Below, in pieces: positions 1 through 11,372 of a stretch of 64,000 bases of DNA. Positions within the stretch are counted from its first letter, which is position 1, and each line of letters opens with the position of its first letter. This DNA is from Neckera pumila (taxonomy: Eukaryota; Streptophyta; Bryopsida; Hypnales; Neckeraceae), in NCBI GenBank assembly GCA_963969595.1, contig OZ018413.1:870501-934500 (forward strand), written 5' to 3'. The translations under genes and the position numbers were made by a program. The notes beneath the pieces are model-generated. The model was not told the DNA's origin. It saw only the letters and a list, made by a program, of their open reading frames with translations, and searched no databases.

Positions 1-345
1 CATGCTTTCATTTGGGTTACGTGCCAATTAAAAAAAAATGGGAGATGAATTCAATGCGGCCATGGATTTGAAACCATGGTTTGGATGAATTCCAACTTCT
101 TCATTTTTCTTTTGAACATCCACGTGGACTTGTTTCACGATTCATGGATTTTTGGTTCACTAAAATTTAACAATTTCATGCTTTTAATTGGGTTACGTGG
201 CAAATAAAAAAAAATGGGAGATGAATTCAATGTGCCCATGGATTTGAAGGTAGGGTTTGGATAAATTCCAACTTCTTCATTTTTGGGGGAACATGCACGT
301 ACACTTCTTTGATGATTCATGGATTTTTGGTTCACTAAAATATGG
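1..345. repeat. 176-bp tandem duplication (two copies)
   Basis: The stretch beginning CATGCTTTCATTTGGGTTAC at position 1 recurs from 177 with a few substitutions. Shared landmarks include the A-run before GGGAGATGAATTCAATG, the CATGGATTTG word and the GATTCATGGATTTTTGG word. The first copy may continue upstream of the window, so the array could be longer. No coding capacity is convincing. Confidence 0.8.
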
Positions 346-1154
346 CAAATGAATAATGAAAAAGACAACTACTAATAGAATGTTTTCATGGATTTGTAAT
401 GTTTAGATTCGTTACAACTTCTACATTTTGGTTGTAAGAGTTTTCACATCCACAGCCTTTGATTTTAGGTGCACGAGGTCATTACTATACATGATCACAT
501 TTATTTTGATTGTTTTTGAAACACATACGGGTTCATAAAAAAGTTATTATCATTTCACGTTTTTGATGAATTCGTAAAGTAGATAATATTTGGAACTTCT
601 ATATTCTTTTGGGAAGCCACTCACACATGAGCTATACGATTTTGGATTATTAGGGTGTTTCATGTACTATAATAATAGTAATAATAATTATTAGTATTTT
701 TTTGTATTTTTCATTCCTATAGAAAATAGGTAATGGACATTGATTTTTTGGTATAAAGTTTAAATAGTGGACTTTATTTTTATTTTAAAATTTTGAGAAT
801 ATATAACATAAAAAATCTTCATATGCATTATCTACTTACATGATCCAATGATTGAAATTGTTTAAAACAATTTTCTTCATTTTATGAAAGATCATTTGTT
901 CAAAGGTTCGTAGTAAATTTGAAATATGAATCTATGATGTACAATCAATTTTGAACTTTATTGGCTAAAAAAACTATGGCATGAGTAGAATGTAGACAAC
1001 AAATCTTCATTATTTAAAAGAATTTTTCTTAAAATAATATTATGAAATAAGTAGATGCTATTTACTTATCGAATATCATAAAACAGGCTTGTTGGCCAAA
1101 TAGGTTCATTCATTTGAACAAATAGGAAATCATGGTTCATGAATTTTGAACAGT
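346..1154. other. AT-rich intergenic DNA, no gene seen
   Basis: Long A/T runs and stops in all frames. I see no splice-linked exons, RNA gene or element ends here. Confidence 0.6.
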
Positions 1155-1207
1155 AAACCCTAAACCCTAAACCCTAAACCGCTCTGAACCCTAAACCCTA
1201 AACCCTA
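1155..1207. repeat. Interstitial telomere-type repeats (CCCTAAA)n
   Basis: About six CCCTAAA units in two blocks, split by a short CGCTCTGAA interruption. CCCTAAA is the canonical plant telomere unit (complement TTTAGGG). The run is short and lies inside AT-rich DNA, so it is an interstitial tract rather than a chromosome end. Confidence 0.85.
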
Positions 1208-2439
1208 TAATATTTTATCCTAGAATCTCTGAACCGCAAATGCAAAATTTCCTCCCCAAAATTGAAATTCTGGGAACATTCCATTCATTAATTATGGAAT
1301 GCTATTTTGTAACGTACATTATGTAATTATTATTAAAAAAACCAAAAACTTACAAATGTATTCACTTTGAATGGAAAAGGAAATTTCCGCAGTGGCAACC
1401 TCGGAAAGGTATTTCAATAAAGCTGCAATTTTCTCCAAATATTGATAGATCCCTACTCTATACTACTAAAATATTCCGTGACCGTCAATGCAAAAGTGGC
1501 AACTTGCTTTTAGTACAGATCTGATCCTAGACTATTCAAAAATAACCACTGATCATACTTATAAAAGTGCGCGAAATGCAAGTTCAAAAGACTGTCTTGC
1601 AATGATACTTTGTTGCTAATGGAGACCTGACATGATAAGGTCTAGAAGTCAACGGACTTTATGAGGGGAATCCTCGAAATACTGCTAACTCAAGAATTTC
1701 CGCTAGGGCACTCCTTTATTGCAACGTCGAACGACGCTTTTGGCTGTACAACTGTGGAGCCCATCACAATCCCTAAGGCATTTGAAAATAGGATGTAGAC
1801 GTTCAAAACCTCAGTCGGTTGGCGCTCTTTTGTTCCCGCCTTTGAGTAAGGTGCGAGTCGTCAATACAGTTCACAACATTCTCTCCCACCTTTCTCTTCC
1901 ACTGTATCGACCTCTGTGCGCGGTGCTGTCATTGTTTGAGAATTAGATTTGTTATATTGAGTACTATTGCGAGTTCCCGGAGTTTCTATCTGTGATTGTG
2001 CTGTGATTCTGTTGTCGTTGTTGTTGCCCGTCGCACTATCGGAGGAAGCACTGTGTAGCAGATGGCTGCGAGTAAGCTTGCGGCCTCTTTGTATTGTCAA
2101 ACAATTTTCATTTTCCAGATTGTAGGCATACACGTCAATTGCTTCTGAATTGCTATGCTTCGTTATTTACTTGTTGTCTATGTATTTCATGCTGCCATTC
2201 CTCTTGTCGCTCACCTTTCTGTCCATCTTCGTATTGATACGACATGATGGGCCTATGGCTGCCCAGTCCTTGATAGCCTCCAATTGGACCGCCGTGAATT
2301 TCGGACTACTAAGAATAGTATATTGACAGGGTTTGAGACATCAATAGTATGATTCCGGAAATCACGGAACTACTTACTCAAGTCCGGATGAAATGGAATA
2401 AAAATATTTAATGATCTTGTTTGTAGAAGCCAGGGAATT
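1208..2439. other. Gene-free stretch, possible 5' region of the downstream transposon gene
   Basis: Base composition becomes more balanced from about 1600, unlike the AT-rich DNA before it. ORFs here are short (75-90 aa) and overlap on opposite strands, so I do not call a gene. The stretch leads straight into the palindrome array and the transposon-like frame at 3257, and could be promoter or leader for it. Confidence 0.35.
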
Positions 2440-3170
2440 GCACTTCAGCGCGGATCCTATTGCAGTGTATGTATCTTACACTTCAGCGTCAGTCGCGCTG
2501 AAGTGTAAGTACATGCACTACTATAGTAGGAGTGCACTTCAGCGTCAGTCGCGCTGAAGTGTAAGTACATGCACTATAATAGGAGTGCACTTCAGCGCGA
2601 GCCGCACTGAAGTGCAATTCCGTTGGTCGTGTAGTTCAGACTTACATTAAAGTGCATTGCTGAGGTAGTGCATGTAGATTGCGTATTAGCGCGGGTCGCG
2701 CTGATGTGCAGAGATGTTGTACTAGGGTAATTTCAGTTCAGCGCGGCTCGCGCTGAAGTGTAATGCTGTCATATTTGACGATATTTAATGTGTATTGCTC
2801 TTCATAAGGAGTCGTGCTAAACTGTGGTCCTAGCACATTTGACCTTAGCGGATGTGAATTGCACTTCAGCTCTAGTTGCGCTGAACTGCGTTGCCGTAGC
2901 ATCCGACCATAATGAATGTGAGTTGCAACTCACCTCTGGTCACGCTGAACTGCATGAATATCGGATTTGACTATAAAGAAATTGAATTGCTATTGCTATT
3001 GGATTGGGATGCCTTACACTTCAGCGTTAGTCGCGCTGATCTGCGTTGCTGTCTCATTTGGTTTGAGTGAATGTGAGGTGCACTTCAGCTCTAGTTGCGT
3101 TGAAGTGCTGTCTTGATGCCTTAGGCTGAAACAAATTTGTATAGCACGTCAGCGTGGGTGGTGCTGACTT
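2440..3170. repeat. Array of about ten imperfect palindromes with core CACTTCAGCG/CGCTGAAGTG
   Basis: Hairpin-capable units lie at about 2476-2508 (13-bp perfect arms, 7-nt loop), 2535-2561, 2587-2615, 2685-2705, 2735-2759, 2861-2889, 2925-2953, 3016-3044, 3080-3108 and 3144-3170, plus a half unit at 2440-2453. Most are about 29 nt: a GCACTTCAGC-like arm, about 9 nt of loop, and the reverse complement arm. Spacing is irregular, with several intervals near 50-64 bp. The first units also sit in a tandem duplication of about 55 bp. Outer units are more degenerate. The array stops 87 bp before the ATG of the transposon-type gene. Function unknown; protein-binding sites or a transcribed hairpin cluster are possible. 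Confidence 0.85.
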
Positions 3171-3256
3171 GTTTTGCATTAGTACTGTACTGGGTAACAA
3201 AGTTTTATTCAAATTTTAATTAATTCCGTATTTGCACCTTCTGCTGTGTAGGAGAC

Positions 3257-6100
3257 ATGGCTTCTTCATCAAACTCATTTGATGGTATGTTCGAATCAAA
3301 CGAGGAGATTGAGGTTCATGAAGAAGTGAATGCAGACGTTCCTGAGTGCGAAGGTCTTCCGCGTAGTCTTTGGAATACGAAATGCGTTACCTTGTACAAT
3401 GCGGATGGAGTACTTGTTGGTGAAGGCACTTGTCATAGTGTCAATTCAGACTTGGTTCTCGGTGCCAATGGTCCTCTCGGCGACACTCATGTTGCAGTAT
3501 TTATTTCGAGGACCCATTCAGAAGTCGACATCTCCCCTGAGCAAATTTACTCATTGATCGCTTGGCCAATTAAGCTTGTCCAATACCATGGGGCAAGCCT
3601 TCATGATCATGAAGCGCGGAATAAATTGAATTGCCTCCAAGCAAGTCTTTTGAATCCGCCTTCTTTGACATCTGCTAGGCCATATACAAGTATCCTTAGG
3701 AATCCCTCTCGTGTGACTTCTCTCAAATCCAAATATCTGCTCACCTAGGAGTCAATCAACGCAGTCTCTAGCAAAGTTTGCTGCGTTCAGAATTGTGTTC
3801 AGCCATTTCCAAGGGAGAAGATTCGAGCTTTCCGTGAGCGCATGTATCATAACTTGACCTTCAAGCATAGGTCCTTCATGAAGCTTGATGTTCACAGACA
3901 AGTTCTTCCCGACTCTTGTGGAAGACAGATGGTGGCAGTTGAAAAGATCCTTGTGTGCATGCACGCATGGATGCATATTTCAGGGGTCCCTGAGTCCATG
4001 TTCTTCTGCTATCAGAAGATCATGATGAGTCGTCGAGAAGCAACGGACCACGGCAACACGGGATTGTTGAAGCCAAGGAAGCACACTCAGCAAGCTACTG
4101 CTACCTTGAAGTGCATCCTTGACAAAGAGGCCGATCACATGCCGCATCGTACTCGGACTATGAAGTCAGGAGAGAAGGTCGTCTCCATGTGTCTTCCCGC
4201 TAAGTTTCAATGGAAGGGAAAAATGAAAGAAATCAATGATGTCAATGCCGCCTTTGGATAACCCGAAATTTCAATTTCAAATTTAAGCAAGATCAGATCT
4301 TCCAAGTTCTCGGAGTTTGAGGTGAAGAAGCCTGGAGACAATTTTGCTCGGTGCGCTGCTTGTAACAAATTTCAAGAGCTGAGGAAGGGTGCTCTTGCTG
4401 GGTCAAACACGGCTCTCATGTGGTCGCGGAAGTTGGACAAACATCTTGCTGTTGCTCGAGCTCACCGAGAGTTGTACTATGCGAATCGGTACCGGTCGCA
4501 CACTTTTCCGCACGAATGTCTTACGATCATGCACGACAAGATGGATCATTCCAAGACCGCTTGTCCAGTCTTTTCTCATAAGAGCAAAGACACGGATGGC
4601 CTAGTGAAATTCCCCGTGTCTGTCATTGGCATGATTGCACACAGTCATGGAGATGTGCGTTATGCGCATTATGGTTTGGATCTCTTTCCGCACGATTCAA
4701 ACTATACCGTTGGTTCTATGGCGAAGTTGTTGCGAGATCTTGAGTTTCCACCAAAAGCTTCTTCTCGGCAGTTGTTTGTTGGATCAAGGTCAACGAATTT
4801 GTTCAAGGCGGTTCTGAAGGGCGCAGAGATGTGCGAAGCGTCTCTTCCTCCACCGCCGATGAACTTAATTCCAGCAACACCATTGCCACCCATTCTCAAT
4901 GTGCAGATGGACAATGCCACTGGAGACAATAAGAATAGATATGTTTTCTGTTTTTGGTCTCTACTTGTTGCAAGAAAGATCTTCCGTGAAGTGTATATGA
5001 ACTTCATGATTGTGGGTCACATGCACGACGACATTGATGCACTCTTTGAAAGATGGAGCATGCAGTTGAAGAAAGAGAACTTCCCTACCGTTCCTATGCT
5101 TATGAAGTCGTTCATGGATGTGAAGTCCATTCCCACTGTCCCTCACCTTGTGGAAGAGGTGCCTAATTTTAAAGATTTCATTGCAGGTTCATTGGTGGAT
5201 GGTGATGACATCCTCGTTGGACACACAAAACCACAACAAGTGAAGTTCTATCTAGATTCAACCAGATGTCCAGTCATGAAGTACAAATTATTGTGTACGG
5301 ATGTGGACTGGTTAGGAGAAGATGGTAGGGGCATTAAGTTGTGGAAGGAAGATGCAGAAGGACGAAGCATGTGGCCACGTGGAGTACCCTTGCCAGTCAC
5401 ACAGAAGGCAATGAGAGGTGTGGAAGACATTAAGAAAGGTGTATCTGGATTTATAAAGTATTGGGAGAATTTGTGCAATGCAGATGCCACTGGGGAATGT
5501 CGGAGGCGTTACGAGTATGTGGTGCACTATTGGCGTGATGTGAAGGCAGCATTGCAAGAACCAATATCTGCATCTACTATTTTGAAGGACGGATTCTGGC
5601 CGACAACTCGAGTTGAAGCAACTCAAGAAGATCAACTGAACGAAGATGGCGAAGACCGTGAAGAGTTCGGGCAGGATGACGCCTATATTGGACCTTTACG
5701 GGGTCGCCCCCAACCATCTTTTAGGGTGGGTCGAGATGTCTTTGAAGGCTACTTCGTTGCAATTAATCCAGCAGACGGTGACAATCATCCAGTCTGGATT
5801 GCAAGGGCATTATCTGATCCAAATTGTAATCCTGAAGAACCGGATTGTGTTTGCATTCAGTATTTCCGTCCAACCAGTAGAGATGAGGATGTTCAGAATT
5901 CCTATACTGGATGGGATAGCGAAAGAGGTCTACGTTGGAAGGTTGATGAAAACGAACCACCACTTCGGCAGCACACAGACGCTCTTATAACAGCGTGGAA
6001 ATCTAGGATCCAGAAAGATACTAGGGAATGCATGCTCAAGATTCCGGCTGCTCAAATTGATGTCATTAAAGAGAGTTTGGCTTCAATTCCTTCGTCTTGA
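3257..6100 (+). pseudogene. Transposon-type gene (DUF8039-like and DUF7869-like regions) broken by two in-frame stops
   Basis: Three open stretches (3257-3748, 3842-4261, 4322-6100) share one reading frame. Only a TAG at 3746-3748 and a TAA at 4259-4261 interrupt a frame of 948 codons, and the intervening bases read as protein. The first part resembles the DUF8039-type domain of plant Spm-like transposon proteins (a line with ADGVLVGEGTCHS, then a WP motif). The last part resembles DUF7869 proteins: a CAACNKF zinc-binding-like motif near its start, a QMDNATGDNKNR segment around 4904-4939, and GHMHDDIDALFERW around 5015-5056. The two Asp clusters would suit an RNase H-fold transposase core; that is inference. 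No introns are needed to explain it, so I read it as a lightly decayed mobile element gene. Element ends were not found. Confidence 0.65.
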
Positions 6101-6829
6101 ACGCAAGAATGGACCGGTATTTCATAAAGTACTGACTACGTTGATAGTTATATATTTTAGAGTTCTATTTATTTTTTAGATGTCTAGAGTATGCTTTTAT
6201 ATGACTGTGGGAGAAGGGTAACATTTTATGTTCTCATAGACGTGAGGTTTTAGGTGTAAGTTTGTAAGTGTTTATGATTAGAGTTGTTCATTTCTGGTGC
6301 AGAATATGTACAAGTAATTAATGTATTTGATATTATTTTCATTGTTATTTGGTTGTGGAATACATGGAGTTTTTGATATTGAATGATGCAATGTTTGTTT
6401 GGAGACTTTTATTTCTTTGCAAGACTCTCATTTTAATGGAAATTGATAGATTGAAGTAATTAAATAAGTAACTATGGAGATAACAAGAGCCCATTTTTAT
6501 TCAATCAATATGTGTTCTAAAGTGCAATATTTTTTTGAGAGGGCTCCACCCTCCCATTTTAATGAATATGATGTTAATTAATTTTAAGGCCCCTAAAAAG
6601 ACTTCTGTCAATTAAGATGCTAAGAATTAGTGGCAATTCCCTATGGTGAAAATTTATGAAATTTCTTTTTCATCTTTTCAAACAAGCGTGCTACTAGATC
6701 CAGCAAATAAAATTGTCAAAGAATATCTTTTTTTTAAATTTGGTACTTTTGCTAGAAACAACAATTCTAAAAGGTTTTTGGTGAAAACATAATCAAAAAC
6801 CTTTAGGAATTTCAACAAATTGACTTACC
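6101..6829. other. AT-rich DNA after the transposon gene
   Basis: No gene. Around 6767-6815 two short stretches resemble the AACCTTTAGGAATT ends of the neighbouring TIR family, suggesting a decayed fragment of the same kind. Confidence 0.4.
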
Positions 6830-7754
6830 TTAATCCCTAAAGGACCAAGGCCCTTTTTCTGCCCAAAAACTCTCAAAACTGCCATTTTTAGAGCAAAGAG
6901 TAAAAAAAATTGGAAATTGTTTCTTTTGCACATTTAACCGTAGGATCTTATACCTAACTAGTATGAAAATGTGTGGAAAAAATTTCAGAATTTTTGACCA
7001 AACAGATTGCAAGATATCTGTGTTTAAAGTGAAAAAAACAAACTTTTCAGTACATTGCGGGACTAGATTTTTTGACTTTGAACATTTTTAACTTAAATAT
7101 TTTGCTCTACAAAGTTTTGAGCTTTAAATTTTTCTAGTAGAAAACTGAGTTGAGAGTCTAGGGAAAAATAATGAACTCAAAAAAACTTACTTTTCATTCT
7201 TAAAAAAATTGTTAAGTAGAAGTAGGTACAAGCTACAAGGAAAATCTTAAATATTAATATCTTTTAGATGGAATTAAAATGCACTAATCCCAATGGCAAG
7301 ATTGTTTTAGCAAAAAAACTAAACCATGTGGAACTTTTTTTTCTAAAAAATTGCAAAAATTGCATTCCAAAAAGAATCCTACTAGTTATTTTTTTCTATA
7401 AGATGCTCTAATTGCCCAAAAAACAAGATTGTCTATAATTTTCTCATAAAAAATCCAAATGAAATGAATCAAAGCTTCTCAAATAGACAAAAAACATAAT
7501 CTATAAGGAAAAAAAAATTTAAAAAAAAAAAAAAAGATTTGCAAATTTTTGTGCTGCCCGCTCTCCCCTGTATTGAGCTTACTTGGGCATAACTTTTTAT
7601 CATGGGCACCAATTGAAAAAAAAATTATATTTTCACAAAGATTATCAATTTTCCTATCTCCAAAAAAAGTTTCAAAAAAATACAACAAAAATTCAGCCCA
7701 TAGGTCCGAAATCCCATTTGTCCCTTAAAGGGACAATGGTCCCTTAGGGGTTAA
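6830..7754. mobile_element. TIR element, copy A (925 bp)
   Basis: Left end TTAATCCCTAAAGGACCA and right end (reverse complement) TTAACCCCTAAGGGACCA form terminal inverted repeats of about 18 bp. The inside is very AT-rich and non-coding. It matches, end for end, copies at 30585-31517, 38718-39907 and 42579-43444. Its left end corresponds to the left end of the 42.6-kb copy and to the right ends of the other two. No clear target-site duplication was found. Non-autonomous, since no transposase is encoded. Confidence 0.8.
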
Positions 7755-8749
7755 GAAAGTTATTCCAAAAGCCAGTTAAGTGAATAAATATTTCTACAAA
7801 TACTTCCATTTGTACTCATGGAAGATCAAGAGTTGCAAGTACCCCAATAATTAATTCAAAAGTAGTGAATTTTAACAAACAATAATACTTCTATTGTAAT
7901 GTGGAATGTCGAGAAATTTGTGATGCCTGGTAAACCTAATTTCACTATTTAGTATAAAGTACTAAAAAAGCAATCTAGCCGCCTTGAGTCCTCTGACCAC
8001 TAGTGGTCTTTTTCTAAAATGAGCCAACCGAGCTATTTAATGGTCCTGTTCAGTGTGCATCCCTCCATTTTGAAGCCTCTCATCCCTCCAAAGTGTGAGC
8101 CGCAAGCACAACAATTGTCTCACGAACTTCGATACAAATGATGATTGGTCCTACAATATGCCAACGCCCACCGTCAGGTTTAGAGTTCCCATTGCATGAG
8201 GTTTCACAAACTGTGTGCTTGGTTATGATGGAAATTTTCGATTTGGATTAGGTTATGGTAGCGCTACTTCTTGTGTCTAGAGCCTAGGATTGCAAAATGA
8301 AGGAGTTAATCAAGACGCGTATAAAAGAAGCTCTGTAAGTACAAAGGTCGTTCCTCAATATTTTCCAGAAGAGATTAGTTTCGGAGACGTTAAGTACAAT
8401 CGGCGCTCCATTTCTTTGAGGTCAAGTTATTTTTTTTTATTTTTAGAAGAGACTATCTGTTATTTGTTAATTGAATGTGAAGCACATGTTTGGAAATTGA
8501 GGTTTCATTCAAGCTCTATACCCAATTATTTTAGTTAGAAAATTTGCAGAGCAGTTGTCTTGGATACTAAATTTTAAAGAAGAATCTGGATTATTTTGTA
8601 TACAGCTTTATACCTGTCAAAATTGATCTTGTGCATGATGTGCATACGCAACTCATTTTCAAAATATGTTCTTGGTGTGCTTCTTGAGCAGTACTGGCCT
8701 GTTCAGCAATTCTATGGTTGTCTCATTTTTTCAATTGCGAGACCTTTAA
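7755..8749. other. AT-rich gene-free DNA
   Basis: Short ORFs only (up to 82 aa), with no recognisable domain and no splice context that joins them. Confidence 0.5.
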
Positions 8750-8809
8750 GTGAAAACTTTTGGGGGCACCTCTTTCATTTTTGTTAAAACAAACAAACAA
8801 ACAACAAAA

Positions 8810-11090
8810 AAAGCAGTTCCTATCCGGCAACGCCAATATCGGCTGAACTCGAGGTATTCTTTGATGGTCAAGGGAGAGATTGACGCCTTATTAGAGGCCA
8901 AATTTATTTATCCAATTCACAACTCTAAGTGGGTATCACCCATAGTTGTTGTTCCTAAGAAAGCCGGACCAGAGGGAAAGATCAACATTTGAGTCTGCCA
9001 GGATTTCCAAAAACTGAATTCCGCAACCCGGAAGGACTACTTCCTTACGAATATCATTCTCGATCATGTTTCCGGAAATGAGTGTTATAATTTCCTAGAC
9101 AGATTTTCAGGATATAACCAAGTCTTCATTTGACTGATGGATCAATTGAAGACTACTTTTACCACGGAATGGAGAACGTTCGCATTCACCCGGCTGCCAT
9201 TCGGATTGTGCAATGCTCCGGGGACATTCCAACGCCTGATGATGGATATATTCCAGAATTTTTTATGACATTTCCTGAAAGTGTTCATTGATGATTTTGC
9301 CATGTTCAGTTTTTGAGCTTCACATTTGGAGTATTTACGAAAAACTTTCCAAAAATGTAGAGAAACTAATCTCAAACTACATCCAGGAAAGTGTTTCTTT
9401 GGGATGGTTTCCGAAATTTTGCTGGGACATGTCGTAAGCCAGAGAGGGTTGGAAGTGGATATAGACAAGGTTAAAGCTATGCTTGCTTTAGTCGCTCCTA
9501 CCTGTGTACGTGAAATTCAGGGATTTTCTGTGTGTGTTGGATACTATCGACGGTTCATTGAAGGATATGCGCGGAAGGCAACTCCATTAACTGAGTTGCT
9601 CAAGAAGGATATGGATTACGTATGGAATCCGGAAAGACAGGAAGCTTTTGAAAGTCTGAAGTTGGCTTTGGTTAAAGCTGTCGTCACCGAATTGGGCGAA
9701 GGAGTTCCATGTCACCTTGGACGCTTCCAGATGGTGTCTCAGAGCCATTTTATGGCAACATGACAAGAACCAACGGGAGTGCCCCATCTACTACTCTAGT
9801 AGACAGATGAGCCGCGCCAAACGGAAGTACACCACCACGGAAAGAGAGGCATTGGCAGTGGTGTACGCCTGTAAGAAGTTTTGGCATTATTTTCTCAGAT
9901 ACCGAGCCGTGTTTCACACGGATCATGACTCCTTGAAGTATCTGGTCAATAAGCCGGACCTTTCCGGTGGATAGCCCGGTGGATACTGTTGCTTCAAGAG
10001 TTTGATTATGAAGTCAAAGTGAAACCAGGGAAGTTTAATGCGAATGCAGACTTCTTATTAAGGTTCCGAGGGAAGAATGCATTGGAGGATATTTCTGCAG
10101 AGTTTCTGGATGAGTTATTGGCAGAGAAAGAGGTACCAGTATTCCACTTCAACGGGGAGAACAATTCAGCATTTCAGGATATCATTGACTACCTGACGGA
10201 GCTGAGATATCCGGAAGGACTGAACCGGGAAGAGAAGAGTATCTTTCAGCAGAAGATAGCCCCTTACTTGCTGATCAAAGGTACGTTATTCAAGATGCGG
10301 GTGGATGATCAACTCAAATGGTGCTTGGAAACTAAGGACCAAAAAATATTATGAGGGCATTGCATTTCGGACCGACCGGAGGACACTTCGCCGCCATCAC
10401 AACAGTCAATCGGATCCGTTCAGCCAAATACTGGTGGCCGTATTTGATACGGGACATTAAGGCATATGTAGGAGGATGTAATCAATGTCAACGGACGGGA
10501 GCTCCTTCCTTCCTCAATCATTGGCCACTGACTCCTATTATTTCAACAGCACCATTTGAGAAATGGAGGATCGATATCATTGGCCCCATTGCTCCGGTGG
10601 ATGCCGGAAGAAAGAGATATATAATCCTTGCCATGGATTACGCAACCAAGTGGATAGAAGCACGTGCAATCCGGAATTGTTCCGGAAATACGGTTGCTTC
10701 ATTTTTATTTGCGAAAATCATGAGGAGATTCGGGCATTCCTAGAACTAATTAATGATAGGGGATTGCACTTTCTCAACGATGTTGTTCAAGATATCACTG
10801 AAAAAGTATTTGATCAAACACCAAAAAACCACTCCATATAATCCCAAAGCGAATGGATTGACAGAACGGGCCAACGGCAATATCGAAAAGTCTTTAAATA
10901 AGATGATATTGAAACACAAGACGGATTGGGATCTCAAGCTTCCATCAGCTGTTCATTCTTACAATAGGTCTAAGAAGACGACGACCAAAAGAACACCTTT
11001 CTTTATAGTGTTGGGATAGGAGGCTGTCCACGGAATTGAGTTGGAGTTGGAGTCTTACAGAATCATGGCCACCTGCCATGCATTACAAAA
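8810..11090 (+). pseudogene. Ty3/gypsy pol remnant (reverse transcriptase, RNase H, integrase)
   Basis: Domains follow gypsy order. Reverse transcriptase starts near 8815 (PIRQRQYRLNS, WVSPIVVVPKK, FSGYNQV, LPFGLCNAPGTFQR, then VFIDDF at about 9283, the YxDD box). RNase H follows (about 9640-9990; TTEREALAVVYA, FHTDHDSLKYL). Integrase runs from about 10351 (HH-CC-type finger with CNQCQRTG, then DIIGPI, and TPYNPKANGLTERANG near 10830). Stops and frameshifts break it into at least six pieces. Gag, protease and the left LTR are not seen. The right end is lost where copia sequence begins at 11117. At least four of the stops fit CGA to TGA or CAG to TAG changes. CCGGA words are common, as in the gag-like remnant at 33-35 kb. 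Confidence 0.85.
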
Positions 11091-11116
11091 TAGAGATCCG
11101 GAAATTTGACTTATGG

Positions 11117-11372
11117 CTATTGAGATTACAATGTAGTGAATGGAAGAAAGGCTTTATTTAGATGATAGGAAGATACAAACACCCATGAGTGGGCTGATCT
11201 TATACTAGAAGCCTTTCATAGTTATCCACAAACCATGTGGGATAACTAAACACTATGGGCTGCCTTTGACTATGAGCAATACCCAATGAACTCTAACACT
11301 AACTAAGTGTCTAATGCTACTCCTAGGGCTGAATGTACATGGTCTACAATAATATGTACATGTTCTTCAACA
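11117..11372 (-). repeat. Ty1/copia LTR, 3' LTR of the first element
   Basis: About 252-256 bp, read on the minus strand as TGTTGAAGAACATG...ATCTCA(ATA). It directly follows a purine-rich tract (AAAGTGGGAG), the expected polypurine primer site, just after the pol frame. Near-identical copies lie at 13634-13889 (minus) and 15833-16084 (plus), with a truncated one at 14635-14788 (plus). Confidence 0.85.

Noticed and set aside
1155..1207. Chromosome end
   Set aside because: Only about six telomere units, with more DNA on both sides, so an interstitial tract.
2440..3170. CRISPR-like array
   Set aside because: Units are variable palindromes with irregular spacing, there are no constant repeats or cas genes, and the DNA is eukaryotic.
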